Of a DNA stretch of 64,000 nucleotides, positions 44,583-56,748 are shown piece by piece. The DNA is from Cerrena zonata (taxonomy: Eukaryota; Basidiomycota; Agaricomycetes; Polyporales; Cerrenaceae): NCBI GenBank assembly GCA_038087015.1, contig JASBNA010000018.1, forward strand, positions 186,001 through 250,000, written 5' to 3'. The stretch's first letter is position 1. Every line of letters starts with the position of its first letter. Below the pieces are notes generated by a model. The model did not search any database. It was given only the letters and a program-made list of their open reading frames with translations, and was not told where the DNA came from. The position numbers were made by a program, and so were the translations under genes.

Positions 44583-46645
44583 ATGGCTGCTGTCGCTAGT
44601 TCGAGCAGGCCACGCAAACAGAAACACTCTGCTCGACCCACTTCCGATGTCTTTAGGTCCAAGTTTCCCCTCGATCCCCATGCCTCTCTCAGTGCGAGTG
44701 GTCGTGAACCGTGGTTCCTGAAACCTGACAGACTGCCATCCCTGGCGTCACATCCTAGAAGGGATGTTATTCTTGTGCTTGGAGGTGCGTCGTTCAAACT
44801 TTTGTGAAACTACAGAATATCCCTCAGCTTTTTCATCCTTTAGCTCCAAGCACAGATGAGCTTAACCCCCTTTTGCTATCCAAATACCTCGCCAACTCAC
44901 TCCTGATTATTGCAACACATGTCCCGCCCGAGATCCCCCATACCACCTTGCCTGCTGTCCGCGTGTTACAGCTCAAGGGTCCACTTGCCATCGAAGATGC
45001 AGGTGCTGTTCGGTTCGTAAACGTGCTAGAATGGGCGGAGCGTGTTGCGCGTCTATGGCGTAAACATGGCGGATTCGGCGCCGTCCAGCTTGCAGAGGAA
45101 GATGATGGACAGGAATACCTCACGCCTCCAACGTTGTTCAGCTTCTCTGGCTCGCAGAGCACTCCTGTCTCACCTCGCTCGTCGACGTCTGCGCTTTCGA
45201 TAAGCACCAACTCGACCTCCACTCGACCGCGCTCGGTCTCAGCTCGCCTGTTGACCCTATCCCGGTCGAGACAATCCATGCTTCCGTCTGTCGATCCCAC
45301 CCAACGGCCTTTCGATGCCCTGCTCAATTTTCTGCCTCGCGATACGTCGGACAAGGCCTTGCTGAAGCAATCGATTCTTGTCACCACCATCAGTAGACCA
45401 TTTTTGGTCGCGGCAGACACGAGACCTGTGGATCCTCGCGGAAAGCGCAGGTCGCTATTCAGTTCCAGAAGCACAACGTCCGTCTACCTCCCTCCTACCC
45501 CACCCTACCAGAGTGGCGAATCGCTAAATCTAAACCTCCAATGGCCTTCGAGGGCACATTTGATGCACCTTCTCCCAACAGAAACACGCTCGTTCCCCTC
45601 TTACGCCCGATCACGTCTTGTGCAAAGTCTTGAGACTTTCTTGTTGAACTTTGCTTACTCCAGCCAGAAGGGTATGTCTCTCCACAATGACGACAGTCTG
45701 GAACGTGCGCATCCGTACATAATGCAAGCGTCTACACTCGGTCAACTAGTCGTCAATACAGCTACCAATGACGCAGGTCCATCAAATTCGCCGTACGGAC
45801 CGTGGAACTCTGAGTATATTCTTGCAGACCTGATTCTGCACGGGTCGCTGGATCCCGTCGACAATTCATGCACGCCTGGGTTATCCAATTCGGGTTTGGG
45901 AAAGAGCCCCATAAGTCCCACGAGCCGTCTCGTTCCTCGCGCATGGGTGGCTGGACCATCTGATATTATTATGGTATCAGATGACACACACATCTTGACT
46001 TCGACTTCCCCTTCACCTAACGTGGTGGTAACGCCACCAGAACCTGCAGCATCTCCATCATCTGCCTCAGGCTTCACTCGCGGCATCTCGAGGTGGAATG
46101 TAAGTAATGGTCGTGGTATTCCTGGCGGTAGTCAGAGTTACGGTCAGTTCCCGCCGCCGCTCTCACCCTCAGCGACACAAGACCAAACTTCGTACGGCAC
46201 CCCGAGTCTAGTCCACCCACAGTCGCCGTCCTTTCCGAATTCACCCCAAACTCACCGTACGGTACTCTCATCATCACTACCTTCCACCCATAGCCGATTG
46301 GGAGGGAGTCCGTTAGCTCCTAAAAACAGTAAACGCGGTAGATACAACAGTGCGAGTGCCGTTTTCGATCCCTCGGACAGTGGATTACCCACTCCTCCAG
46401 ATTCTGAGGAATCAGTTTCCGACCTACCGGTCGTTTCGGACTCAACAACAGGCGATGCTGACGTGAACGAACACGATCTTTCCGAGGATTTCAAAACCCA
46501 GCCGACTGCGGCTGATCGATGTGGTTCGGTCTCTTCGAAAAGAAATAGTCTTGGGACGAGCTTGGGTACGGCCGCAGACGGCAGTGATATGGCGCGGAGG
46601 AGTAGGAAAATTAAATGGAAGTTTTGGAAAGGGTCAAAGTCGTGA
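44583..46645 (+). CDS. Unrecognised 667-aa Ser/Pro-rich protein, two exons
   Basis: Exons 44583-44784 and 44844-46645, with a 59-nt intron (GTGCGT..CTTTAG), total 2004 nt, exactly 668 codons. The junction reads VLG-APS, a continuous hydrophobic strand, which is why I chose this acceptor over two closer AGs. Residues about 60-150 form an ordered segment (SLLIIATHVPPEIPH, VRVLQLKGPLAIEDAGAVRFVNV) with a possible nucleotide-binding-like strand-turn. The rest is disordered: long Ser/Thr/Pro runs, many SP/TP sites, and a basic RRSRKIKWKFWKG end suited to membrane or nucleic-acid binding. No named family recognised. A 213-codon frame on the opposite strand is an antisense shadow. Confidence 0.75.
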
Positions 46646-47238
46646 GGTGGTGTGTGTTTATGCTCTTATTCATGATTTGCATGCTTTGCCGCTTTGGACG
46701 GTCTGTTCTATGTTTTCTCTTGCACGCATCTACCTCCACCTTCACCTCGCATATCATCCCCCAAGAAATTACTTAATTTATCAGCGCAGAACTTGTCTTT
46801 AGGATCAAGCACTTCTGTCATTAATCATACTCCCCCTCGTACATTGCATGCTGACTCTTGGACTCTGCTCGGACCCAAACGAACGCTGTTTCTATTATGA
46901 TATTTGTCGCGCTGCTCAGATACAAGTACCGTTACCAACCCCCTTTACTATCTCATTCTTTTGGTCATCCCTGGACTCTCCGCATTCTCTTATTCTTGGT
47001 CTCATTCATTGTCATAGTCACGAACATATATGTCCACTACGGCATAGCCTGAGTAGTTGGCATGCGTCCTAAAGGACGATCGTGCGTTCATGCCGTAATT
47101 ACAATCAATCATTTTGTAGCGTTAAGGGGGTGTATTGCTGTACGATATCATCAGTCATTCACATTTACATTCGATGTGCTTCACCGTTGTGTCGAGAGTT
47201 GTAAAGTTTCTTACTATGACAGTTGGAAAAAAATGCTT
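46646..47238. other. Intergenic
   Basis: 3' UTR of the preceding gene and spacer before the tRNA. Nothing else seen. Confidence 0.4.
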
Positions 47239-47316
47239 TGCACTAAGAGGGAATCGAACCCCCGGCGGGTCGAGATAGTATGGCAACGACCCAGGTTACC
47301 ACTACCCCATTAGTGC
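47239..47316 (-). tRNA. tRNA-Gly (anticodon GCC) with a short intron
   Basis: The minus strand folds as a full cloverleaf: acceptor stem GCACTAA/TTAGTGC plus discriminator A, D-arm GGGT-AGTGGTA-ACCT, anticodon stem GGTCG/CGACC, T-arm GGGGG-TTCGATT-CCCTC. The anticodon loop begins TTGCCA and holds 14 nt in place of 7, so an intron of about 7 nt lies next to anticodon position 37. The internal TTCGATTCC is the B-box. It lies in the spacer between the Ser/Pro-rich gene and the right F-box copy. Confidence 0.85.
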
Positions 47317-47746
47317 TTACACAATATGCTGCTGCTTATCATGGTGTGGTTGTTGTCGCAGAAATAGCAATGTAAACTTTTCAAAAAACTCGGGTTAGGA
47401 AACCGAACCTAGTCCCAGAGTTGTTCGTTGTTCAAAAATTTCAAACTTGAAGGGCCTCACAGTACAAGACAACTCAAGTATAGCATAATCACTGAGTCAT
47501 TCTCAGTGATCCCATAATTCCGTAGGTTCCTTATGTGACCTTACTTGTTCATATATTATACCAACTGATGCAATTATAACGAACCCTAGATCCGCTCAGT
47601 TCGTGTTGTAGCTCACTTTGGGAGACTTGGCACCTTCGTCCCGGCTTATCCTTCACTCTGAGTGGATATTTGGGCTTGTCGAGATTCCCATCGTGACAGC
47701 GACATAGGACCCTTTAGTCTGGTCACGACCTCTATCGAACCGAACC
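47317..47746. other. Intergenic
   Basis: No gene seen; promoter side of the right F-box gene. Confidence 0.4.
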
Positions 47747-48966
47747 ATGGGTATCTTCCCACAAGAAATCCTTGACTATATCTTGGGCTTCATTCCAAAT
47801 GATGAAAACACCCTGAAACAATGTGGACTGTCCTCCCGGTGTCTGCTCAAGACGTCTCGCAAACACCGTTTTCGAGAAGTCACCATCAAAGGCACTCATC
47901 GCAGGGATGCGCACGCAGCCATCTCCAGTTTCTGCGAACTGACTCAGTACCAGCCGTTTGCAACGTGCATCCACCGATTGAAATTGGACATGCTCGACCT
48001 GAAGGACGAACATCCGAGTCTACTCCTCCCAGCACCAATCTTGGCCTTGACACTTGGCGATTTGTGCAGAGTGACGGCTCACCTCCCGCAGTTGGAACGC
48101 CTCTCGATCCGGTGTGCCGACATACTCTTCGATGCTCTCGAAGACCCCCCACCCTCGAGCTCTTTTACTCTACGATCACTTACTCTACAGAGATGTTGCA
48201 ATATTTATAGGTACATTCCGCCGTTACTACGCCTCTTTCGCCCTCACGAACTTGAACTGTTGCAAAATATTGTGGATCCCATCGACGAGGATGAGGACGA
48301 GGATGACATAATCCTGTTAGAAGAAGAAACGGACGACTTTCCCCTGCAAACTCTGGACTTGCATGGTGAGCTTGACACTAGCTCTGTAGAGGCTCTAGCA
48401 TCCATTATCTCTCGCGCAAGTGTTCACTCTATCGCTGTGGCTGGTGGTATCTTGACTGCGGGTTATTTTTTCGGCCTCGATATGCTCATTCATGCTGCCA
48501 CTTCCCTCAACACATTGAGAGTAGGAACGTTCATGTCATATGGTATGTCGCTTTTAGTCTCTGAGTGTGTTTTCAATCTCATCATATATTACTATATCGT
48601 AGGCAGAGAACTGGGAGTGCTTGGAAGTCGATTCTATCCTCAACAAATTTAATTACTCTCGAAATCAAAGTAGCCGACTGTCCTGAGTTGGGCGAGTGGA
48701 ATCCGACTGTTGATTTGTTTAGGGCAGCACCCAAATCGATCGAAAACATCCACATCAATGTTCTTCTCTACCCTTCATCCACGTTGGAAATACCTATCGA
48801 CACTTTCCGTCAGACATTCCAACGTCTGAAAAAACTTCATTCTGTCCAATTTATATGGAGAGACAACTGCTTTCGAACTGGGCAGAGTATCGAAGAGACT
48901 ATCAAAAACATCAACAAGGCGTTGCATGACCTCAAACCTGGTCTCATACAACACGAGATCGAGTGA
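47747..48966 (+). CDS. F-box/leucine-rich-repeat-like protein, right copy
   Basis: It starts MGIFPQEILDYILGFIPNDE, nearly identical to the left copy at 39903, and ends at TGA 48964. The middle has an added acidic run (DEDEDEDD near residue 180). The two exons match the left copy on both sides of its intron (LRVGTF..., then SSTNLITLEIKVADCPELG). However, using the donor conserved in the left copy (GTATGTCG at 48544) puts the second exon out of frame by one base. A later donor (GTGTGT, 48566) and the acceptor at 48603 restore the frame with an intron of only about 38-41 nt. Either splicing has shifted or this copy has a frameshift. Role as for other F-box proteins: substrate choice for SCF ligases. 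Confidence 0.6.
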
Positions 48967-49871
48967 TGTACACATTCTCCAGGTTGTCTACAGCTTAGAG
49001 TCGGTATGTATTCTCTTTTCTCACCTCTGCTCTAGACCTTAAAGACAAAACCTCGATAGGATGATAAGATGGGATGGCATTTGTCATGTGCTGGGATCCC
49101 ATATCGTATACTACTAAGCTCTGCTCTCAGAATGTCTACAGCACGTCGATCTTTTGGTTACCTTCGGGATGATTCATGGACCAAATTGTTTGCCTCAAAG
49201 GCTCGATGACAGTTACGGAAGGCTTCCCACGGTGCCGTGTCTCCGGGTTTGTGTTCTAATCTTTTGTCAATCTTTGGTCAGATCCTTAAACTAGTAAGCA
49301 TCCTAGACTCAAACTGTGACTGGTCTCAGATACGTTGCTCCTCTGTCGCACATACACCTCCTTCTCTTCGGGAGTCAAGGCAAGCCTACTTGGGCCCCAC
49401 CTCGGTGCAGGGCTTTGGGATACAATTTCACCTATCGAGCCATAAATCTTGTCCAACGAATCTGGAGATTGTAATGATCCATTTTGCACTCTTCTTATGA
49501 CGTGCCAATGATGTGTGGCTCCTCGAACCCTGTAGGTTCTACACGCTCACATCGAATGTTGATTTACTAATGAGGTACGGGCATGATGCGGCTCTGTGTA
49601 TGGAACACTATGAACCCGATATTTGCGCCAGAAGTCAGACAAAATTAGCATTTTGATACAGTACTAATGGATATATCTGAGACTTAGAAAGCTTTCTGCC
49701 GCGGATAGGTATATTTGACACTTAGTTCACAGCTCTTAACCTTAAGCTTGACCTGTCCTACCTCCTCGGCCTTCGTCCGATTGGCTTCTTGACTCGGTGA
49801 TCCTTATATAAGTTGTATCGTCGCTGGAAAGTCCTGGCCATACTCTCGCCGTGTATTCTGTACCTCTAGCC
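48967..49871. other. Intergenic
   Basis: No gene supported. It occupies the position that holds the two peptide genes in the mirror-image left block, but I see no trace of them here. Confidence 0.4.
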
Positions 49872-50712
49872 ATGCAAAAACACAAAATACTCATCGAAGT
49901 TCTGTTCGTGGTTCTTCTGGTGGGCAGTAGCGTTGTTAGAGGAGATATAAACCAAGGTACGGGAAATTTTGAACATGTTCTTGCTGTACTATACGCTTAC
50001 AATGATCACCCCCACCATAGACAACGCCGTCGTAGAACGTTGTTCCAACCGACCTGTCCGAGCACGTCTCCCTCCAACCATCAACCCTGACCCAAAGATG
50101 TTTTCTTCCTGGGTCGCTCCTCCACCAGGCTGGTTCTACGGGAACTGGAAAATTACTTACACTTCTCAACCCACCTACTTCCCTCTGCAGAATATGCAGT
50201 ATGATGCATCACCCGTGTTTCCACAATCAAGCATACTCCCGGGTCAGAATAATGACTTAACGTCATATCAATTATCCAACGTATCCACAGTGGTCACTGC
50301 GTATGGTATCGACACGCCTAGGCGTTCCAACGACCCGTCCTTAGGTGCTGAGTGGGAAGCTGTCTACGATTTCGTTGGGACGGGAGCCCTGGCTGCGACC
50401 AACAATAGTTGGGAACTTCTTGCGTGGGGCTACGATACCTTGGAGGATGGGTTTCTCGTAATATATGAGACTCCCGTGGCGAGCGATGGCGCTCCTTCTG
50501 GACTTGATATCGCGTCTAGAAGCGAGGATGGACCTAGTGGGGAAACTTTGAAGGACATATATCATGTGTTGTTGGCATTGGGTAATGCGGAATTGTCAGG
50601 ATTGGTAGGGTCCGTGCAGAAGCTAACAGTCGACGGGCGGCGTACTGGGATGACGCCTGTCCAATGTGACGCAGCATGCGTCAACAACAACGACACAATT
50701 GCCTCATCTTGA
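49872..50712 (+). CDS. Lipocalin-like secreted protein (258 aa), intact copy
   Basis: Exons 49872-49956 and 50021-50712 (intron 64 nt) total 777 nt, exactly 259 codons. The N-terminus MQKHKILIEVLFVVLLVGSS is a signal peptide. The core has the opening GWFYGNWKITYTSQP (a GxW-type lipocalin signature), the turn motif NNDLTSYQLSN, then GIDTPRRS and NNSWELLAWGYD. I recall these from agaric lipocalin-like (calycin fold) proteins, which would bind a small hydrophobic ligand in a beta-barrel. The C-terminal helix (TLKDIYHVLLALGN) and two late cysteines (PVQCDAACV) complete it. The decayed mirror copy is at 35330-36089. The ligand is unknown. Confidence 0.7.
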
Positions 50713-51133
50713 ACGACCTTGATAGGCTCTGTAAGTACCCCTGCTGCTTAAATCAAAACAGAAATCCTCATGCAGTGATTTTTTTTCCGGTGAAGCATTC
50801 GTTCTTCATTGTACATTGACACTCTGTAATCTCAGTCTTGCATGCTTTCAATCCACGTAATTCGGGTCGATCCCGCTCACGGGGTGTTTCCGGGTCTTAG
50901 TGGAAGGATCAACATTAAGTACATGCTTTCGACTTTGGAATGAGGGCAAATACCGTCATTGTCGCCGGGACAAAGCACCCACGATAGAAGTTGTCAATGA
51001 TCTTACTGTTAGGCCAATACGAATTTAATGGGTCTATGCCCGCAGTGGCTGTGTTTTTGGCCGTCTGAGTATTTGAACGCGGCGTATTGATGTTTGACGC
51101 AATTCACTCTTCTCTCTTTCTACTCCTCCCACC
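50713..51133. other. Intergenic
   Basis: No gene recognised. Confidence 0.4.
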
Positions 51134-52582
51134 ATGCTGTTTCAACGTCAACTCCCACCTGAACTTACTGACCTCATCATAGATGAGGTGAAGGCCATTC
51201 AAAAGGATTCAAGAAACTCCAGCTCGTTTAGCATGAGGCATCTTGCACTAGTGTGCAAAGACTGGCTCCCTCGCGTTCGTTATCACGCATTTTCTTCGGT
51301 CACTCTTGGCTGCCAGGACCTTCTCTCGGACATTGCGATGATTCGAAACGCAAATATCGCTCTATACATTCGGCGTCTGGAGCTAAATGGTGGAGAGGAT
51401 AAAACGGCTGCGGACGTGTCTGATATCTTCGGGCTCTTACAACTGCTTCCCAACCTTCGCGTCCTGAATCTCCGCTCCATTCTTCTCGTGTATCGATGGC
51501 ATACTCATGACTCAGTTGTTTTCAAAGGTGAATTCAAACTAGAGAAACTACGACTCCACAAAGTCATCATCGTGGATCATTCCTTGAAATCAGACGAGAA
51601 ACGACCCGATGGCACAAATCAATATGAAACTATCCAGACCTCTTTGGAGCACTTACTACCCATCTTTTCGAGTCTGGGATCACTTGAACTCGATTTTGTT
51701 ACTCAGTCTGGGTGGCTCAATGTATGCAGGCGCAAAAAGAACCGATGTACGCCCGTGGCCTCTCACAGTGGACACCCTAACTCTCCCGTCTCCAGAAGAT
51801 TAAGGACTCTAATCCTCAAAGAGCTCTATACTCCCTCCGCGTACTTTTGGCCTGCTTTGTCTAGCTATGCAGTGTCCGAACTAGTCTTGCAACCCACCGA
51901 ACTGAGAGATGTGGAATTTCTCTTCAGGAATGGCCCAATATTGGTCAACCCGCAGCGTTTAACCTTGCGTTTTTGGCACTTCCTCACCAAACAACCATGC
52001 AGTGAGTTGCATCATCATAGACCATAATGGAGACGTATGTTGTACTCACTGGTTAATCATATAGGCTCGAGCCAGCTTATACCGTACCTTCCGCAATTGA
52101 AATCGATAGATACTCTATCTCTTTTCTTTTCGCTCACCGGGGCCAAAACTATTGAAAGCCCAGTTATTATCGACATGCTGGATTTCTTACTCGTGGCTAA
52201 CACCTCCATTCGCTCCTTAATATTGGAAATCGCAATTTACGACTGTGACAATGTCGAGAAGACTTCCGAAAGCCGCTCAGGAATATCAGGAGAAGCCAAT
52301 TCTCACTCCATATATTCCTATTTCGATTCGGTATGGCCATGGGAGCATCTGCGCAAAGCTCTTCAGAACTTCCGACAGCTAGAGCAACTACAGCTTATCT
52401 TCTTCGGTTGCAGTCATCGTGATTGCGAGAAAGAAAGTTTACAGCGGTCTCGTCTCGCACACGCAAGCAAAATCCACACTAATCTTCCTGAACTCCATAG
52501 ACAAGGGAAGCTTCTTGTGGAATGGCGGGGTCTCAATTTATTGGGACTTCAATGGGACCGTGCGGTGCATAATATCCGTTAG
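51134..52582 (+). CDS. F-box-type protein (461 aa), two exons
   Basis: Exons 51134-52001 and 52065-52582 total 1386 nt, exactly 462 codons, with a 63-nt intron. The N-terminus FQRQLPPELTDLIIDEV followed by LALVCKDWLPRVRYHAF is the fungal F-box form (LPxEL...I...L...L..v.w). Loosely spaced leucine-rich segments follow (LQLLPNLRVLNLRSI, LEKLRLHKVII, IRSLILEI). Expected to act as an SCF adaptor. Not close in sequence to the 38.6/47.7 kb pair. Confidence 0.75.
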
Positions 52583-52956
52583 TTTACAATCGCATCCTGT
52601 GCATGATTTACAAGTAGTACTTTCTTGAGGAGCTTGTTTAGGCACGTATTTGTACAATTTCTTTGTTATTGATCATTATGTATCTTCGACAATATATAAA
52701 GAATATAGATTTGCACATTGTGGTCGCTGTCAATGTGAGCCTGCAGCCTGCTCGGTCATATATAAGGTCGTATATGGAAGGCTGTATTTAGAGTCCGACC
52801 GGCAATTGTTTTTTTCAATTCGCCGCGTACTTACTAACCATCTACATTCCCTTCAAGATTGTTTTGTAATTGTTGGCAGGTTGAACAGGATAAGTAGTAC
52901 GATCTAATCTTCATCTAATAAAACCCTCTACTATGTCCACTACGTCACTAACAGTC
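52583..52956. other. Intergenic between convergent genes
   Basis: Nothing recognised. Confidence 0.4.
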
Positions 52957-54378
52957 TTAGACTAGGAAAAATCTCAATGCATTGAACGGCGCGGCCGCCT
53001 CCGTTGGGGCTCGAAGACCGCTATCTTCACTTGATATAACTCGTGAGCTCACGATAACAGACAGTACCAGAGAAGATCACATACCTTGGCAACACGTAGT
53101 CAACCTCAAAATGAACCAACCCCTCCGGAAGACGCGAACAAGTCTTCTGATAGCGTCTCACCAGCCCATCAGCTAAGTCCCGTCCCCATTTCTTCCAGTC
53201 CTCGGCTCCTTCCTTCTCCCAATCGTGCACCATTTCAAAGCGAAAGACTATTCTTTGCAATGTGTGAAGAAGCGGACCAACACAGTCCATCAACATAAGT
53301 CCGTTAGGTGCGGCAGGCCATTCGACGTCATGAATGGCTGTGGTGACGATGCAGCAGAAAGTGAGTTCTCGGATTGTATTTGGAGCGTCGAGTAGGATAG
53401 GTAACATATTGATCCAGGTATACTTGAAGATGATAGTAGGCTCGAGATCGATGCGCAATGTTAGGGACGCTAATGAAGTACAACTGTGGAGGCACAGGCC
53501 ATCCCAAGCAATTGACTGCGTTCGCAAATCGGCTTTTGTTGTTGGTGTCATGAGCTCAGGTGGTACATTCATAAAACAGGTGAAGTGACTCACAGTAATG
53601 GAAAGACGAGGCGAGTTCTAAGTGTTTGGTCGAAGAGCTAACACTCTCGAGTAGTTTTCCATAGGCCACTATAGAAACAGGGTCTTGTCGGAGGTGGATT
53701 GCTAAACATTCCACAGAGCCTGCATCCCTGAATGCAGGTCCGAAGATTTTGGAAATAAGAGCTTCGTTATTCAGTGCGTCGCAGCTCAGCCTCTTTATAT
53801 GGAGCGGAGGACTATTGGTCGGTTTGATCATTTTACCGCACCCTGTGGCAGTATCCTCCACGATGTTTAGATGAGACAAATGGACTTCGTTTGCAGGGAA
53901 ATCAAAACTAAGCATATTGAGCAAGTCGAAGTCGGTGGCAGAGACCTAGCTCTATTCCCAATCTCCGGATCGGATGTTTGGGTAAGGAGCGAAAGGTATA
54001 CTCATAATCTCTATCAGGTGCGATGATGCATCTGCGGATAATAAGTTCCTCCAAAGCGGACAGGTGGTGCATAAGACGATGGACATCGGAAACCCGTAGA
54101 CGGTAGTTCGACCCTATGTCACTTGTACCATCGATTATGCATATTTTGGTATATGCGGCTATGGGAGAGAATGTATTTAGATGAGATAGAGCGTGTTTGA
54201 TTCTGGATGGCGCAGTTGTAATCCTGCGAAATAGGTATCGTCTACTTTGGTGAAGTAAACAATTCGACGTCAGGGTACACTGTTTCAGCGTCCGAATGTC
54301 ATCGTGTAAGTGGTCGATAATCAAGTCAAGGAGATCTTGATATAGCTTGGGATGATGATGGACAACTTTAGCAGGCAT
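52957..54378 (-). CDS. F-box/LRR-like protein with an apparent frame change
   Basis: ATG at 54378. The first segment LYQDLLDLIIDHLHDDIRTL then CTLTSNCLLHQSRRYLFRRI is an F-box. A second segment on the +1 frame (DFDLLNMLSFDFPANEVHLSHLNIV) continues the same protein, but no GT donor lies in a position that would join the two; one extra base near 53939 explains it. An intron at 53593-53533 (GTGAGT..AAAG) then joins properly to the third segment (DLRTQSIAWDGLCLHSC ...). A final intron (GTATGT at about 53080) may add a short tail to 52957; without it the frame ends at 53027. The gene is either a recent pseudogene or carries a sequencing error. Confidence 0.55.
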
Positions 54379-54738
54379 TTTTAGCTGGGATATCGCGGAG
54401 GGGAGGGAGGACTTTGTGCAATATCTGCCTAGTTCTCAGTGGTGGTGGAATACGGGGAAAAGTGAGGCATTCCTGTGTATGGAGCCTGTCTCCATCGTGC
54501 ACAATCTGAGCCCGTGTACGGGTTACAACGGGGTCCATTATGGCAAGACCATTGCCTACTTGACGTTTCATAACGTGTTTTACCCAATAGTGAATCCTTC
54601 CTTCTCGCTTACTATATTTGGGCTTACACTAATCGACCCGCGAGCGCCCTCAATGACTTCGGAACGGAATCAATATTCAACATTCGGTGTTTAACGGTGT
54701 ATGAGCTAAGACTCTTTTATATCTAGGTTTTAGAAACT
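54379..54738. other. Divergent promoter region
   Basis: Lies between the F-box gene (minus) and the TPR gene (plus), only 360 bp; presumably shared promoters. No further feature. Confidence 0.4.
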
Positions 54739-56403
54739 ATGCTCTCGATTGTGTCCAAGAGAGCAGCTCTTCGGTACAAACACACCGGTACTACACCAAT
54801 CAGAGGCACTCGCCAACTATCTTCGACACGTACTTGTCGAAGTACTACCAATGAACCCAATACATCAACGGACGTACCCAAGAAACCAGGCCTGCTCTCA
54901 TGGGCTCAATCCAACTCAAAGATATCCAGTGTCTTCTCAGCTTTGATCCTCCTCGGAATTGGTTCTACAGCGTACGGAGTGTGAGTGCAATAATTTCCAT
55001 TCCTTGTGTATGTTCCATGAATGACATATTGAAGGTCTGACACATAGATACGAGTTCTACCAGATGTTTACACTATGGCCGCTTGAAGTCCGAGGAGACT
55101 TGCGAGCTGGCATCAAAGCGAAGAATAATGGGGACTTTGTTATGAGCGAGAGGTTTCTTCGGAGGTGAGTGCATTATTTCACTCAATGTTTCAAAGCAAG
55201 GATTGTTTTGACGGGATTGAATTATTACAGAGCCCTTGAAACAGCCAATCAACTTCCACTCGACCGTCTCAGCCCAGAACCGTACCTTAAACTTTCAGGT
55301 ATAGCTATCGTGTTAGGCGAAGTCCTCGAAAAGGCCAACCGACCTCAAGAAGCATATGAAGTCTACGAAACCGCTCTCGCCCAACTCCAAAATCCCTCTC
55401 CACACTCTCCCGTCCCCGCTCCCCCTTCCCCAACTAATCCCGATGCCCCATCTCCACCCTCTCCAGAGCTAACCCGCTCTTCGTACACACTAACAGGTCC
55501 CGAACGTGTCCGTGCAGCCACCATCTCATTCAAACTCGCCGAAATGGCTGACACATACACACTCCCACTCCCAGAACAAGAAAAACACCTCGTTTACACC
55601 GTCGAAGAGCTCTTGCGCGTTATCCGAGACTACAATGGTGTGATTCCGAATAAGTCGGAGTTGGAAGAACAGGAGGTTGCTTTGGGTGAGTTAGAGTTGC
55701 CGAGTTGGGTGAGTAAGTTGGATTTGGTCGTCCCGTTGGAGACGTTGGGTGGGTTCTATGGAAAGACTGGGAAGGAAGAGTAAGTATTCGAAGTTTCTCC
55801 AGTCGAGATATCCTCCGATGATTGATTGGCTTATTTTGTGATTTCGTAGGTTTGCGGTTCCGTTATACCTCTCGGCACTTTCAGTACTTTCACCATCGCG
55901 GCGAAGTACGGTTGAAACACGATGTCAAGGTACGTTATCCTCTTTCTCAATGATGTTTTCCATCTCGTTGATCTCGAACCGAATGTCTTAGGTGCACACA
56001 TCATGAACAGCCTAGCCTCCAGCCTCACCCAAAAACCCACGCCCGAACGCCGGAAACAAGCAGAGATCTGGTTGCGAAAGGCGTTACACGTCATTGACGA
56101 AACTAAGACTGTTGCCAAGCATCAAAACAGTCCCACCGCCAGCGAGGATCTGGGTCAATGCGAGTTGACGCTCGCGGTGGCGTTATTCAATTTGGGCGAG
56201 TTGCGTGAGGTTAGTCAAATCTCTCATGTTTTTGAAACATTTTTGTTCATGCACATCCGTAGATGGCCGGCGACAATCATGACGCACGGAAATGGTACAC
56301 TGCCAGCCGCAAACAGTCCTCAATCGTCAAACTACGTGAAGGGGTCATTGAAGCTGATGTGGCACTTCGTCGACTAGAGAAGACATCCAAGTCAGATACT
56401 TAA
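54739..56403 (+). CDS. Mgr3-like mitochondrial TPR protein (448 aa), six exons
   Basis: Exons 54739-54980, 55048-55164, 55231-55779, 55850-55929, 55992-56209 and 56263-56403 total 1347 nt, exactly 449 codons. The N-terminus is Ser/Arg/Thr-rich (mitochondrial presequence), followed by one hydrophobic segment (VFSALILLGIGSTAYGV, about residues 65-82). Helical TPR-like repeats follow (YLKLSGIAIVLGEVLEKANRPQEAYEVYETAL; RKQAEIWLRKALHV; CELTLAVALFNLGEL), with a Pro-rich insert near residue 180. This layout matches the yeast inner-membrane protein Mgr3, an adaptor that brings substrates to the i-AAA protease, as I recall the family. Direct homology is inferred and not proven. Confidence 0.7.
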
Positions 56404-56748
56404 CACTCACTTTTTTTGTGTATTCAGTAGCACTCAGGCGTTGCAGCAGTCTCTCTAATAGTCAGGAGCAAAATAATAATATTAAGTGAATGTCATAGAT
56501 CCCAGCAGCTATTGATATATCCAGGAAACAACCACGACCAAAAAAAGAGGAGAGAATCATCGTCATGGGATATGGTATGATGGCGTAGAAGGGCGTGATA
56601 CACAAGAAGCAACGAGGAAGCTATGTGTGGATGGATGTGATAGTGACAAGCACAAGCAAGTAGGGTGATGATAACATATACCAACAACGAAGGCGTATGG
56701 TGCGCTGTTACGATATGCGAAGCAGCAAATCAAATCTATGAGTCGTCC
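56404..56748. other. Spacer between convergent genes
   Basis: 3' regions only. An alternative C-terminus of Sec62 could reach 56736. Confidence 0.4.

Noticed and set aside
44833..45474. 213-codon open frame on the minus strand
   Set aside because: It is the antisense of the Ser/Pro-rich gene at 44583-46645; Ser/Arg richness mirrors codon bias of the sense strand.
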